A DNA stretch of 64,000 bases from Chloroflexota bacterium (GCA_013388855.1 JACAEM010000025.1:1-64000), one strand, 5' to 3'. Shown: positions 15,221 to 25,091, numbered from the stretch's first letter. Made by a program: numbers and translations. Notes: generated by a model from the sequence alone, not told the origin.

Positions 15221-18200
15221 CTACTTTTCTGTGGTTACGCTGACCAATACCGCGCGGACCATACGCCGGGAGGAGTAATCCTTTGTCACCTCCTGGAAAC
15301 CCTCACAGGTGATGAGCGTCAGCCAGGATTTCTCCTGAGGCTTGAGCATGGCGGAGGTGTCTGTGGGGGTTATAGTTGTTGTCTCACGAACTTCGTATAT
15401 GTAAACCTGGCCAAAAGCGTGGATTTTGACCTGGTCACCGTATTTCAATTCCTTCAAGCGGGCGAATGGACCGGGCTTGTTAAGCGCGTCCCAGACGTGC
15501 GCGGTGATGACCGAGTTCCCCTTCCATGTGGGGAAGGCGGAACCATTCAACCAGCCGGCGTTGCGGTTCAGCCAGGTCACATCCCAACCGGCGCTGGTCT
15601 TGGGAACGCCCAGGACCGCGATCTTCACGCCGAGGGTGGGAATCTCGATCCACATATCGGTGGATGAATATGTCAGACCAGCAGGCTGGGTGGGGATGTC
15701 TGTCACTGTGCCCATCGCGAAACCGGTCTTGGGCACCGACGCTGTCGCCTGAACCACTCTGAAGTCGATGATTGTGTCAGCCGCGCCGTCGTTGAGTTCG
15801 TTGCCGGTCAGGTCTTCAATGGAGGTTGTGCCGCACACAAACAGATGATAGGAGCCGACAGGCAATGGTGTGCCGCCGTTGATGTCCAGTGTGGCAACGA
15901 ACGGCCCACCGCCTCCGTTATTGGTGTACGTTGCGGCGTCGAGGGCAATCTGTACATCGTCGCCCTGAACGCCGAGGGCGCAGGAGGCCGTATCCAGTGT
16001 ACGGTTTGCTCCGTTTTGGATGAGCAGATAATTGACGAGGTTGTTCACCGCGCCCGCCGAGCCATCATTCTTCACGTCTTCGTTAAATGCAACCCTGAGT
16101 TGGCTCGGTCCGCCGGAAACAGTCGCCCCATCTGCAGGGACAGTGTTGGCGTCGAATAGCACAACGGGTCCGGCATTATCGACGAGGAAGGGTACGGAAG
16201 GTCCCGCGGCGAGACTGATATTTCCGCCTGCGTCCGTTGCGATGCCCGCGGCGATGGAAATGCCGATGGTGCCGCTCCCGGTCACGCCGCTGATAGTAAC
16301 GGTCGGATTGGCGGTATTCCCGTTCGTGATCGTGACCGTGGTCGCCGCGGCGCTGCCGGTGGTATTCAGGGTCACATCTGCGGGTGTGAGATTGACGGTC
16401 GTCGCTCCGGCGACGGTCACCGCAAAATCAACGGGACCCGTGACCGTTGCCGCGGGAACCGGAGTTCCAATTGTCACGATGGGCCCGGTGGTGTCGTACG
16501 TCACGGTATTGTCTGTGCTGGTGGATGCGGCATTGCCGTTCCCGGCGTCATCTGTGACAACGCCGCCGTTGATGGTTGCGATTACTGTGCCTTCGCCGGT
16601 CATCCCGCTCACCGCCACGTTGTAGATGGCAGGTCCGCCGGTCACGACTGCGGTGGTCGCGCCCGCCGTACCAGAGAGGGTCACATCGCTTGCGCTAAAA
16701 CCGTTCACATCCTCATTGAATGTGACTGTGAAATTGATGGGCGACGCATTGGTAGGGTCAGGTTGTGTGCCCGCCTGATTGATGGTGACGGTGGGCCCTG
16801 TAGTGTCGTAAGTGACGGTATTGTCGGCGCTGGTGGATGCAAGATTAAGATTCCCAGCGGAATCAGACGCCACACCGGCAGGGATGGATGCGATCACGGT
16901 TCCATCTCCGCTCATGCCTGATACCGCTATGTTATAGGTGGTGCCGCTCCCGGTGACGACGGCGGTGGTCGCGCCCGCCGTACCAGAGAGGGTCACATCG
17001 CTTGGAACAAAGTCATTGACCAGGGCGCTGAACGTGACGGTAAAGTTAATGGGCGACGCATTGGTTGGATCGGTCTGTGAGCCAGCCTGGTTGATCGTGA
17101 CGTCTATCGGCGTGCCGGTGATGACGCCCGTGAAATCCTGTACGAAGGTGACATCATAGTTGTTGCCGCCGTTACCGTCGGTGACCGTCCCGGCGGGGGT
17201 GAGGGTTTTGCCCACGCCGACCAGCGGGGTGTCGAAGGTCTGCGTCCAGACAGCGGTGTCGCCGGGAGCCAGCGAGCCGGACGTGATGGTTGGAACGCCC
17301 GTCGAAGTGACTGTCCCGTCATAGGGCTTGGTATCTGTAACGGCGGTGACTGTGATGGCTCGCTGGATGATCTCGCCGGTCGTATTGTCGATGAAGGTGA
17401 CATCATAGTTGTTCCCGCCGTTGCCGTCGTTGACTGTTCCGGCAGGGGTGAGGGTCTTGCCGGTACCGACATGTTTGGCGTCGAAGGTCTGCGTCCAGTT
17501 GGCAGTGTCGCCGGTTGCCAGCGCCCCCGTGGTGATCGAGGGTATGCCAATTGAAGCGGTGGTGCCGTCGTAGGTTTTGGTGTCTGTTGCGGCGGTCACT
17601 GTGATTGCCAGCGATGTGATATCGGCATTGTCGGTGTCGGTCGTTGTTGCGAGCGTATAATTTCCGCTGTCTGTGCCGCTGAGGACGAGGCCTGTTGCGG
17701 TGACAAGTTTATTCACCCCGACATGTTTGTCTGAAAAATCAGCAGTCCCGCCCGTGCAGGTCACATCGTCCATGCCGATGACGCCTGAAAGAGTGCAAGT
17801 GAAGGTCGCGGCGGTCGTACCATCATAGATCTTGTCATTGGCAGTGATGTTTGGCGTGACGGCAAGTCCCGTGATCGTGAACGTGGCGGTGTTATAGGTG
17901 ATGTTATAGTTTCCCAGCACCCCTGCTGGACTCAGGGCCGCGCTGATGGTGTAGTTTCCAACACCCTCACCCGCAGTACGAGTATACGTGGCAGTGACCC
18001 CATCCGCTGGCAGGAAGCCGGTCAACGTTCCATTCGTCAGCGGGATGGGATCGGGGTCGCCATATGCTTTGTCTGCGTCGTTGGGGGTGACGGAAGCATC
18101 GCGAGCAATGATGTTGAAATCTGTTGAAACAAAGGTGAGGGCGTAATTTGCATTTGCAGAGAGGGTTCCCTGCGTAATCGCGTAGTTGCCAACAGTCTCG

Positions 18201-20140
18201 CCAGCCGCGCGGCTGAGCGCACCGGTAAGGGTGTCTGATCCGGCCAGAGAGCCGGATGTGATCTGGTAGGTAAAGACTGGGTCCACATCGCCGTACACCT
18301 TGCTTTGTCCGCTATCCGCGGTGACTGTGATGGCGCGCATCGCAATGGTGAGCGTGCCGTTATTGGCGGGGTTACTGGTGCTAGAAAGAAAGCTGCCGAA
18401 GCCTGAAAACTCTGCGCGGACCGTGTAATTGCCGACATTCAATGCGCTGGGGTTATAGGTGAGCGTGGCAATACCAGTCCCGGCGTTCACAGATACAGGA
18501 GCGCCAACGGGGTTCCCGTCAACATAGAATTGAACCGTTCCGCCGCCCGGATTGGGAAAGACAGTAGCGGAAAGGTCCACCGACACATCCCCATAGGTCG
18601 CGTTGGCATTTGCGACAGTTGTGGATGTTGCCGTGCCGCCAGCCTCGAATGCGCCGATGTCGCAGGCAATTCCTTGCGGACGCGTCACGCCGCGTTGGTC
18701 GGTCGCGGCGCAGGCAGTGGTGACTCCGCCCGTGTCAAGCGCCGAACTCCCGGCGCTGATTGCCATTGTTTGTGTAAAGCCGCCGTTATTGGAAAGCGCG
18801 CTCAGGTTGGGATTCGTTGTGATGATATTCGTCCCGCCTGCAAACCCGCCCTGCACGACGCTGTCGGATATGGTCGTCGTACCGGTTCCGTCGCTGACAA
18901 TCTCGCTGGAATCTCCCCAGAAGATGCTGTTGCGAATGACAGGATTGCTGGTCAGAACAAGCCCGGCAGGGTCAATGACATTTCGGATCGCCCCCCCGGT
19001 GATACCGTTGGCGGTGCTGATATTGCCGCTGAAGGTAACATTGTTCAAAACCGGATTACTGGCAATGTTCAAGATTCCGCCGCCGCCGCGCGGGTCGGCT
19101 CCCACATTGTTTGATGTGTTCCCGTTAAACGTCACGTTGGTCAGCGTCGGGTTAGCAAATTCGTTCAACATGCCTCCGCCTCTGCGAGTGGCGGTATTTC
19201 CGCTGAACGTGACGTTGTTCAAGATCGAATCGCTGTACGTATTGAATAGACCGCCGCCTCCGGTGGCAGTGTTATTGCTGAATGTAACGTCCGTTAATCT
19301 TGGGATGCTGCGCGCATCGGTGGCGGCATTGTAAACCTGACTGTTCATCCCACCGCCCGCACCGTTGTTGGCGACATTTCCGCTGAAAACGACTCTGGTC
19401 AGTATTGGGCTGGCGTTCTGGGCAAAGAGCCCTCCACCGCGTCCGGCAGTGTTGTTGCTGAATGTAACGTCGGTAAACGAGGGTCTGGAATAACTGGCTT
19501 CCGGCAGGAGGTTGTTGACCGTGGTGACGAAGACGCCGCCGCCATTTGATGTCACTGAATTGTTTGTGATGACCAAGTTGGCAAGCGTAGGACTGCTGTC
19601 AGAGAGATACATCCCGCCGCCGATTCCGGTGCCTGAATTGTCGTTCCCATCCCTGATTGTGAAGCCGTCAAGAATCGTTCCACTCGAAACATTGAACGCG
19701 ACGACAACATGATAGGCATTGTTTGCATTGCCTGCCACTCCATCGATATCGCCGCTCAGGATGGTCACATTGACAGCTGGGTTGCGATCCGTGCGGACAG
19801 TCTCCGTGCCGTTGAATCCACCATACACCGACACGCCATTGACCAATTGAAATGTGCTGGTACGCGCGTTATTAGTCTGTCCTGCCCCCTCATCGGGATA
19901 ATATGTCCCCTCGGCCACCCAAATTTCATCTCCACTTGCCAGGGAGCCAAGGGTCAATGCATCCTGCAAAGTGGGGAAGGCAAGCGCCCAACTACAGCCG
20001 GTGGGGCTTCCTGCTGTCGAATCTTTATCGACATAGACGATCCCACTGCATGCGGCGGAAACCGGGCTAGGATGGAAGAACTGAAAAGCCAATGTTAGAA
20101 GAATTAAGAATGTAAACAGGAAATTTTTCGTGAACCTCAT
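15221..20140 (-). CDS. Secreted beta-helix / MBG-YDG repeat protein with C-terminal sortase domain
   Basis: 1639 residues. Signal peptide at residues 1-30 (cleavage near VSAAC). Residues about 30-490 are a choice-of-anchor-Q-like right-handed beta-helix with repeated NVTFSGN/NTA..GGG turns. Then an Ig-like domain, two MBG repeats (KVYGD, KAYGD), three YDG repeats (KIYDGTT, KTYDGTT, KPYDGT), three near-identical Ig-like repeats starting VTINQAG, and a final Ig-like unit. The last about 140 residues are a sortase: catalytic H1548 in VITAHVW, C1612 in TLITCEG, Arg in YSSRRMVR. VPKTGF (1469-1473 plus F) just before it resembles an LPxTG sorting signal. The sortase may act on its own chain or on other surface proteins. 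A perfect TATAAT lies upstream on the minus strand at about 20175-20185. Confidence 0.88.
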   Translation of the reverse strand: MRFTKNFLFTFLILLTLAFQFFHPSPVSAACSGIVYVDKDSTAGSPTGCSWALAFPTLQDALTLGSLASGDEIWVAEGTYYPDEGAGQTNNARTSTFQLVNGVSVYGGFNGTETVRTDRNPAVNVTILSGDIDGVAGNANNAYHVVVAFNVSSGTILDGFTIRDGNDNSGTGIGGGMYLSDSSPTLANLVITNNSVTSNGGGVFVTTVNNLLPEASYSRPSFTDVTFSNNTAGRGGGLFAQNASPILTRVVFSGNVANNGAGGGMNSQVYNAATDARSIPRLTDVTFSNNTATGGGGLFNTYSDSILNNVTFSGNTATRRGGGMLNEFANPTLTNVTFNGNTSNNVGADPRGGGGILNIASNPVLNNVTFSGNISTANGITGGAIRNVIDPAGLVLTSNPVIRNSIFWGDSSEIVSDGTGTTTISDSVVQGGFAGGTNIITTNPNLSALSNNGGFTQTMAISAGSSALDTGGVTTACAATDQRGVTRPQGIACDIGAFEAGGTATSTTVANANATYGDVSVDLSATVFPNPGGGTVQFYVDGNPVGAPVSVNAGTGIATLTYNPSALNVGNYTVRAEFSGFGSFLSSTSNPANNGTLTIAMRAITVTADSGQSKVYGDVDPVFTYQITSGSLAGSDTLTGALSRAAGETVGNYAITQGTLSANANYALTFVSTDFNIIARDASVTPNDADKAYGDPDPIPLTNGTLTGFLPADGVTATYTRTAGEGVGNYTISAALSPAGVLGNYNITYNTATFTITGLAVTPNITANDKIYDGTTAATFTCTLSGVIGMDDVTCTGGTADFSDKHVGVNKLVTATGLVLSGTDSGNYTLATTTDTDNADITSLAITVTAATDTKTYDGTTASIGIPSITTGALATGDTANWTQTFDAKHVGTGKTLTPAGTVNDGNGGNNYDVTFIDNTTGEIIQRAITVTAVTDTKPYDGTVTSTGVPTITSGSLAPGDTAVWTQTFDTPLVGVGKTLTPAGTVTDGNGGNNYDVTFVQDFTGVITGTPIDVTINQAGSQTDPTNASPINFTVTFSALVNDFVPSDVTLSGTAGATTAVVTGSGTTYNIAVSGMSGDGTVIASIPAGVASDSAGNLNLASTSADNTVTYDTTGPTVTINQAGTQPDPTNASPINFTVTFNEDVNGFSASDVTLSGTAGATTAVVTGGPAIYNVAVSGMTGEGTVIATINGGVVTDDAGNGNAASTSTDNTVTYDTTGPIVTIGTPVPAATVTGPVDFAVTVAGATTVNLTPADVTLNTTGSAAATTVTITNGNTANPTVTISGVTGSGTIGISIAAGIATDAGGNISLAAGPSVPFLVDNAGPVVLFDANTVPADGATVSGGPSQLRVAFNEDVKNDGSAGAVNNLVNYLLIQNGANRTLDTASCALGVQGDDVQIALDAATYTNNGGGGPFVATLDINGGTPLPVGSYHLFVCGTTSIEDLTGNELNDGAADTIIDFRVVQATASVPKTGFAMGTVTDIPTQPAGLTYSSTDMWIEIPTLGVKIAVLGVPKTSAGWDVTWLNRNAGWLNGSAFPTWKGNSVITAHVWDALNKPGPFARLKELKYGDQVKIHAFGQVYIYEVRETTTITPTDTSAMLKPQEKSWLTLITCEGFQEVTKDYSSRRMVRAVLVSVTTEK

Positions 20141-20268
20141 TAGCGACCCTTTTCATCGATTGCTGGCAGATTGCGAATTATAATAGCGGAATGCTGACGA
20201 AAAATTGGCTTTTTCAAGACGGTAATTATTAGAAAATGTAACAAAATCAAGGCTCTTAATGAGGAGAG
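20141..20268. promoter_or_regulatory. Divergent promoter region between sortase-fusion and NusG-like genes
   Basis: 128 bp separating two divergent genes. ATTATAAT near 20175-20185 offers a perfect -10 hexamer on both strands, but no convincing -35 at 16-18 nt is seen for either. AAAAGGG before the minus-strand ATG and GAGGAG before the plus-strand ATG are the Shine-Dalgarno sites. Both the surface protein and the glycan operon likely start here. Confidence 0.45.
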
Positions 20269-20781
20269 ATGACTATTTCCTGGTATGCAGTCCGCAGCAA
20301 GCCAAATAAAGAGGATTTCCTTGCCGGGCAGCTTGATTCCTATGGAATCGAAGTCTTTTACCCGCGTATCCATGTGACCCCGGTCAATCCGCGGGCACGA
20401 AAGTTCCTTCCGTATTTTCCAAATTATCTCTTTGTGCATGTGGATTTGGATGTTGTCAATATATCCACACTCCGCTGGATGCCCGGCGCCTCGGGCCTGG
20501 TCAGTTTCGACGGGGAACCCGCTTCCGTTCCCGACGTTTTGATTGGCACCCTGCAAAAGCATCTCGACCACCTGAACGCGTCCTCCCGACGCCTGCTCGA
20601 TGAGATCAAACCCGGGGACCCGGTCATTGTGCAGTCCGGTCCCTTTGCAGGGTATGAAGCGATCTTTGACGGGCGCATTCCAGGTCGTGACCGGGTTCGC
20701 GTTTTATTGGGGTTCCTGCAGAAGCGTCAGATTCCGCTTGAGTTGCAGGAGCAGCAGATCGGGCGCGTGAAGCGTTCCTGA
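20269..20781 (+). CDS. Specialised NusG/RfaH-family transcription antiterminator
   Basis: 170 residues with GAGGAG Shine-Dalgarno. The NGN domain starts SWYAVRSKPNKEDFLAGQL and includes the YFPNYLFVHVD segment. A KOW motif follows (IKPGDPVIVQSGPFAGYEA). The short length and position at the head of a glycan locus of about 40 kb match RfaH/UpxY/LoaP-type paralogues that let polymerase read long surface-polysaccharide operons. The housekeeping NusG would be in the secE-rpl region, absent here. It probably binds an element in the leader of the downstream sugar transferase; a GGCGG-containing hairpin lies at about 20941-20958. Confidence 0.88.
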   Translation: MTISWYAVRSKPNKEDFLAGQLDSYGIEVFYPRIHVTPVNPRARKFLPYFPNYLFVHVDLDVVNISTLRWMPGASGLVSFDGEPASVPDVLIGTLQKHLDHLNASSRRLLDEIKPGDPVIVQSGPFAGYEAIFDGRIPGRDRVRVLLGFLQKRQIPLELQEQQIGRVKRS

Positions 20782-21014
20782 AAATTTGTCTTACAACTTT
20801 TGAATGGGGAATATTGGGGGATATATCCTGTCTGAACCTCAAACTCGTCAAAGTAACCTTTTATTTGTTCGCTCGTCATGCTGTTGCTGTACATGGTGTA
20901 CTTTTTCTACAGGGATTCACACAAGATCGACCAAGTGTGTGGGCGGTTTGATAACCTGTATTGATGATTAGAACTTTCATTGACCAAGTTGCGGAGTTTA
21001 TCGAGGAGCGTTTC

Positions 21015-22526
21015 ATGATGGGCATCAGAACCAACGTTGACAGGTTTAACATCATCTCAATGGGAAAAAAGATTGGTCGAGCCAATTCAGTCCTTTCGCG
21101 CCAGACACAGTGGCGTTTATTTCGTGGCGCCTTGTTTGTCATGGATATTATCATGATCGTGGCGGCATTTCGCCTTGCCTACTTTTTCCGTTTTGAGGTT
21201 CCGTTCAGTTTCTTCGACCCCACAGCGGCAATTGACCCGGTCTATTATCGTAACCTTGTCTATGTTGCTTCAATTTTGTGGATAGTAATCTTTGCGTTTA
21301 ATGGCCTGTATAACCCCCAGAATCTTTTAGGCGGCACCCGCGAATATTCCATGATCTTCCGTTCGTCGACCGAGGGCTTCCTGGCGGTTGTCATTTTTGG
21401 ATTTCTGATACCTGACCTCTTGATCGCGCGCGGTTGGTTGTTGATGACCTGGGGCTTTACTTTCATCTTGGCTTCTTTTGGCAGATTCCTCATGCGCCGG
21501 GCAGTCTACGTATTGCGGAAGTACGGTTTTTTCCTGACCCCCGCGATCATCGTTGGCGCCAACCAGGAAGGTCGCTGGCTGGCTGAGCAGTTATTAAGCT
21601 GGGAGACGTCCGGTTTGCATCTGGTCGGTTTTGTCGATAAAAAGGAGCCGGTAACTACTCCGCTTTTTCATAATCTTGTGTGTCTGGGTTCAGTGGATCA
21701 ACTGGGAGAGATCATCGAACGTTACCAGATCGGCGAAGTAATCTTAGCGTCCAGCGCCATTTCCACGCGTGATTATTTGCTGGAAATTTTCAAGCGATAC
21801 GGTGTTTCCGACAAGGTCAACCTCCGGTTGTCTTCCGGTCTGTACGAGATCATCACCACTGGGTTGACAGTCAATGAGTTCGCCTATGTTCCGTTGGTCT
21901 ATGTGAACAAGGTGCGCCTGACCGGTTCGGATGAGATGCTAAAGCTGGTGTTGGATATGTTTATCACAATTCCGGCGCTGATTCTGCTTTCACCCGTTCT
22001 GTTGGTCATTGCCCTATTAATAAAGTTGTCATCCCCCGGGCCAATCGTCCACAAGCGGCGCGTAATGGGGTTAAATGGGAAACAGTTTTATGCTCTGAAG
22101 TTCCGCACGATGGTGGTGAACGGCGATGAGGTGCTGGCGAAACATCCTGAATTGAAGGCGGAACTTGAAGCGAACCATAAACTTAAGAACGATCCGCGTG
22201 TGACGAAGATCGGCGCGTTCCTGCGCAAGTTCAGTCTGGATGAATTGCTGCAGCTAATCAACGTCCTCAAACGCGAAATGTCGCTGGTCGGTCCGCGCAT
22301 GATCTCTCCGGAGGAGGTTGCCATGTATAAACAGTTTGACATGAACCTTCTGACAGTAAGACCGGGTATCACAGGACTGTGGCAGGTCAGCGGTCGTTCT
22401 GATATAACCTACGATGAACGCGTGCGTTTGGATATGTACTACATCCGCAATTGGAGTATCTGGCTCGATCTGCAACTCCTGTTCCAAACCATTCCTGCGG
22501 TTCTTAAAGGACGCGGGGCATACTAA
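21015..22526 (+). CDS. Exopolysaccharide polyprenyl-phosphate sugar-1-phosphate transferase (WbaP/WcaJ type)
   Basis: 503 residues from ATG 21015, chosen because GAGGAG lies 6 bases upstream; an ATG at 20964 would add 17 residues. Four N-terminal helices, a CoA-binding-like/Rossmann domain (AIIVGANQEGRWLAEQLL), one further helix and the catalytic bacterial sugar transferase domain with YALKFRTM, KIGAFLRKFSLDELLQL and SLVGPRM. It starts glycan assembly by moving a sugar-1-phosphate from a nucleotide sugar to undecaprenyl phosphate on the inner membrane face. As the first structural gene it defines the locus as undecaprenyl-linked. Sugar specificity (Glc, Gal or other) is not readable. Confidence 0.92.
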   Translation: MMGIRTNVDRFNIISMGKKIGRANSVLSRQTQWRLFRGALFVMDIIMIVAAFRLAYFFRFEVPFSFFDPTAAIDPVYYRNLVYVASILWIVIFAFNGLYNPQNLLGGTREYSMIFRSSTEGFLAVVIFGFLIPDLLIARGWLLMTWGFTFILASFGRFLMRRAVYVLRKYGFFLTPAIIVGANQEGRWLAEQLLSWETSGLHLVGFVDKKEPVTTPLFHNLVCLGSVDQLGEIIERYQIGEVILASSAISTRDYLLEIFKRYGVSDKVNLRLSSGLYEIITTGLTVNEFAYVPLVYVNKVRLTGSDEMLKLVLDMFITIPALILLSPVLLVIALLIKLSSPGPIVHKRRVMGLNGKQFYALKFRTMVVNGDEVLAKHPELKAELEANHKLKNDPRVTKIGAFLRKFSLDELLQLINVLKREMSLVGPRMISPEEVAMYKQFDMNLLTVRPGITGLWQVSGRSDITYDERVRLDMYYIRNWSIWLDLQLLFQTIPAVLKGRGAY

Positions 22527-22546
22527 ATCCACAAAAAGGAATCTTT

Positions 22547-23482
22547 ATGGCAAAAATAGTAGTGACGGGTGGGGCCGGTTTTATCGGTTCCCACGTTGTT
22601 GACCTGTTTATCGCGCAAGGATATGAGGTTGTGATCGTGGATGACCTTTCGACCGGACGCGCTTCGAATTTGAATCCGGCGGCAAAATTCTATAAAATGG
22701 ATATCCGTGACCCGAAAATCCGGGAAGTATTTGAAGTGGAAAAACCGGATTTTGTTAGTCACCATGCGGCGCAAATGGATGTTCGCCGTTCGGTTGCCCA
22801 GCCTTTGTTTGATGCCGATGTGAATATTCTTGGCTCCATCAATTTGATCGAAGCTGCCAAAGCGGTAAATCTGAAACGATTTATTTACATCTCGACAGGC
22901 GGTGCGGTTTATGGCGAACCAGAACGTGTTCCGGTGGAGGAGACCGATCCTATCAATCCCATTTGCCAGTATGGGGCGAGCAAGCATACTGTCGAACACT
23001 ATCTGTTCATGTACCATTACAACTATGGCTTAAAATACACAGTGCTTCGTTACCCGAATGTCTTTGGTCCGCGCCAAGACCCGCACGGTGAAGCGGGTGT
23101 GGTGGCAATCTTTACCGGCAAGATGATGGCTGGGGAGCAGGTGGTCATCAATGGGGATGGGGAACAGACTCGTGACTTTGTTTACGTTGGTGATTGTGCT
23201 CGCGCTAATTTTCTTGCCGCAACGGTCGAGCATGAGCCGGGTATCTATAACATTGGCTGGGGGCGCCCCACCTCAGTCAATGACATCTTTTCCACGCTGG
23301 CAAAGGTGACCGGATATGCACTTTCTGCCCAATATGGACCGGCAAAGGTGGGGGAAACGCGTCACATCTATTTGAATGCCGCCAAAGCCCAAAAAGACCT
23401 CGGTTGGACGCCGACCATTTCGTTGGAAGAGGGTCTGACAAAGACCGTGGAATATTTCAAGGTTGCGGAGAAGGTCGCTTGA
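22547..23482 (+). CDS. NAD-dependent sugar-nucleotide epimerase (GalE-like, extended SDR)
   Basis: 311 residues; AAAGGAA upstream. [12 protein letters not shown] gives the NAD-binding glycine motif; [10 protein letters not shown] holds the catalytic Ser/Thr; Y142-GAS-K146 is the YxxxK active site. The C-terminal [12 protein letters not shown] segment is typical of UDP-glucose 4-epimerase relatives. It supplies an epimerised or modified UDP-sugar for the glycan. Its stop overlaps the TTG start of the next gene (TTGA), pointing to translational coupling. Confidence 0.88.
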   Translation: MAKIVVTGGAGFIGSHVVDLFIAQGYEVVIVDDLSTGRASNLNPAAKFYKMDIRDPKIREVFEVEKPDFVSHHAAQMDVRRSVAQPLFDADVNILGSINLIEAAKAVNLKRFIYISTGGAVYGEPERVPVEETDPINPICQYGASKHTVEHYLFMYHYNYGLKYTVLRYPNVFGPRQDPHGEAGVVAIFTGKMMAGEQVVINGDGEQTRDFVYVGDCARANFLAATVEHEPGIYNIGWGRPTSVNDIFSTLAKVTGYALSAQYGPAKVGETRHIYLNAAKAQKDLGWTPTISLEEGLTKTVEYFKVAEKVA

Positions 23483-24459
23483 TTATTGTCCAGACACCGT
23501 TACGGATCAGTTTTTTTGGGGGCGGCACAGACTTTCCTTCCTTCTTCATGGAAGAGGGAGGGTGCGTCTTAAGTTCCGCCATTGACAAATATATCTTTGT
23601 CACTGTGAAGGAACGCTTCGATAAGAAACTGAGAATTGGTTATACCCAAACCGAAATGGTCGATAGCATCGACCAGATCCAGCATGAATTGATTCGGGAA
23701 GCCTTGCGCATCACCGGTATTTATCAAGGTATCGAGGTCACCACAATGGGTGATATCCCTTCGGAAGGATCCGGGCTTGGCTCTTCCAGCACTGTAACGG
23801 TAGGTGCTTTGCATGCCCTATACGCTTATTCAGGTGAGATTGTCTCTGCCGAAAGACTTGCAAAAGAAGCCTGTGATATTGAAATCGGGAAACTGAAAAA
23901 ACCCATTGGCGTTCAGGATCAGTATATTGCCGCCTACGGAAATTTGCGTTTTATTGAATTCTGCCGGGATGGGCAGGTAAAAGTCGAGAAGCTGAATATC
24001 GGGGAGGATTTCCGCCGCGCGTTAAACGATTGCTTCTTGCTTTTCTTTACAGGAGTCAGCCGCCGTGCCGACACGATCCTTGCCGAACAGAAAAACAATA
24101 TCAAGGATCGCATGAGCGTGCTTCGTGAGATCAAGCAAATGGCATATGAAGCGCGCAAGGAATTGGAGAACGGGAATGCTGATGCCTTTGGCTCCTTGAT
24201 GCATCAAGCATGGGAGTCGAAAAAGCGTCTGGCGGATCAGATCAGCAATGGAAACCTGAACGATATTTACGATACTGCGAGGCGAGCGGGCGCGATCGGC
24301 GGAAAAATTGCAGGAGCGGGTGGCGGGGGGTTTATTTTGTTGTATGCCCCGTACGAAAAGCATCAGGCGATCCGCAGGGCATTGAGCGGTTTGCAGGAAT
24401 TGCCGTTCCGCCTCGAACCGGACGGCACAAAAACGATCTTTAATTATAGAAGGTCATGA
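23479..24459 (+). CDS. GHMP-family sugar kinase, D-glycero-alpha-D-manno-heptose-7-phosphate kinase (HddA)-like
   Basis: 326 residues using TTG 23479, which overlaps the upstream stop and has GGAGAAGG before it. Upstream ATG codons in frame would sit inside the epimerase gene and give a non-homologous extension. The start [17 protein letters not shown] is the family N-terminus; [13 protein letters not shown] is the ATP loop; [14 protein letters not shown] is the C-terminal motif. Neighbouring gmhA- and gmhB-like genes make a heptose-7-phosphate 1-kinase likely. Its 3' end overlaps a possible upstream start of the next gene (ATGA). Confidence 0.85.
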   Translation: MIIVQTPLRISFFGGGTDFPSFFMEEGGCVLSSAIDKYIFVTVKERFDKKLRIGYTQTEMVDSIDQIQHELIREALRITGIYQGIEVTTMGDIPSEGSGLGSSSTVTVGALHALYAYSGEIVSAERLAKEACDIEIGKLKKPIGVQDQYIAAYGNLRFIEFCRDGQVKVEKLNIGEDFRRALNDCFLLFFTGVSRRADTILAEQKNNIKDRMSVLREIKQMAYEARKELENGNADAFGSLMHQAWESKKRLADQISNGNLNDIYDTARRAGAIGGKIAGAGGGGFILLYAPYEKHQAIRRALSGLQELPFRLEPDGTKTIFNYRRS

Positions 24460-24476
24460 ATAGGAAGGGCGTTTCC

Positions 24477-25091
24477 ATGGAGCAATTATCAGAATATATC
24501 GCGGTACTGCAAAAAACAATTGATCGATTGCCTCGGAACTTGATTGCTCAGGTGATTGATATTTTGCATGAAGCGCGCATGACCGGGAGACAGGTTTTCA
24601 TCATGGGGAACGGCGGCTCGGCATCCACGGCAACGCATTTTGTCTGTGACCTTGCCAAGAACACCCGCAGGGATGGTATTCCGCATTTTCGCGTGATTGG
24701 TTTGACCGACAACATGGCGATCTTCTCCGCTTATGCCAATGACGAAGGCTATGATCAGGTCTTTGCCCAGCAATTGGCAAACCTGATCAAGCCCGGTGAC
24801 ATTGTAATTGGTATTTCTGCGAGTGGAAACTCAGCGAACGTTTTGAATGGGATCGAGGAGGCAAAGAAAAACCAGGCAACGACGATTGCCTTCACCGGTT
24901 TTAGCGGTGGACGGCTGGGATCGATGGTCGATATAAATATCCATGTGGACAGCAACATCATCGAACATGTGGAGGATATCCACCTAATGCTGGAACACAT
25001 GATCGTAAAGACGATCAAGGAACGTGAATATACCGATTCCAGCTTTGCCGATGTGATGGAGGAACGTCCAATCAACATAGTAGACGCGTAG
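24477..25091 (+). CDS. gmhA: Sedoheptulose-7-phosphate isomerase (GmhA-like, SIS domain)
   Basis: 204 residues from ATG 24477, preceded by GGAAGGG at 7 bases. The alternative ATG 24456 (ATGA overlap) adds 7 residues. FIMGNGGSASTATHFVCDL and ISASGNSANVLNGI are the sugar-phosphate-binding loops; the EHVEDIHLMLEHM segment has the catalytic His/Glu pattern of GmhA. It converts sedoheptulose 7-phosphate to D-glycero-D-manno-heptose 7-phosphate, feeding the HddA-like kinase. It ends directly against the convergent gmhB gene, with no bases between the stop codons. Confidence 0.88.
   Translation: MEQLSEYIAVLQKTIDRLPRNLIAQVIDILHEARMTGRQVFIMGNGGSASTATHFVCDLAKNTRRDGIPHFRVIGLTDNMAIFSAYANDEGYDQVFAQQLANLIKPGDIVIGISASGNSANVLNGIEEAKKNQATTIAFTGFSGGRLGSMVDINIHVDSNIIEHVEDIHLMLEHMIVKTIKEREYTDSSFADVMEERPINIVDA

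Noticed and set aside
15845-19712. Several plus-strand frames of 60-250 codons inside the sortase-fusion gene
   Set aside because: They are antisense to a repetitive Gly/Thr/Asn-rich gene with a signal peptide and sortase end; no motifs of their own.
20878-20964. 28-codon reading frame (MLLLYMVYFFYRDS...) before the sugar transferase
   Set aside because: It has no Shine-Dalgarno and no recognised homology, and lies in a leader likely to be regulatory. A leader peptide is possible but unsupported.
20964-21014. Upstream ATG for the sugar transferase
   Set aside because: In frame but no Shine-Dalgarno; GAGGAG sits at proper distance from ATG 21015 instead.
23404-23478. ATG start for the GHMP kinase inside the epimerase gene
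   Set aside because: The extension overlaps the epimerase by 79 bases and has no family similarity; TTG 23479 with TTGA overlap and GGAG upstream matches the conserved N-terminus.
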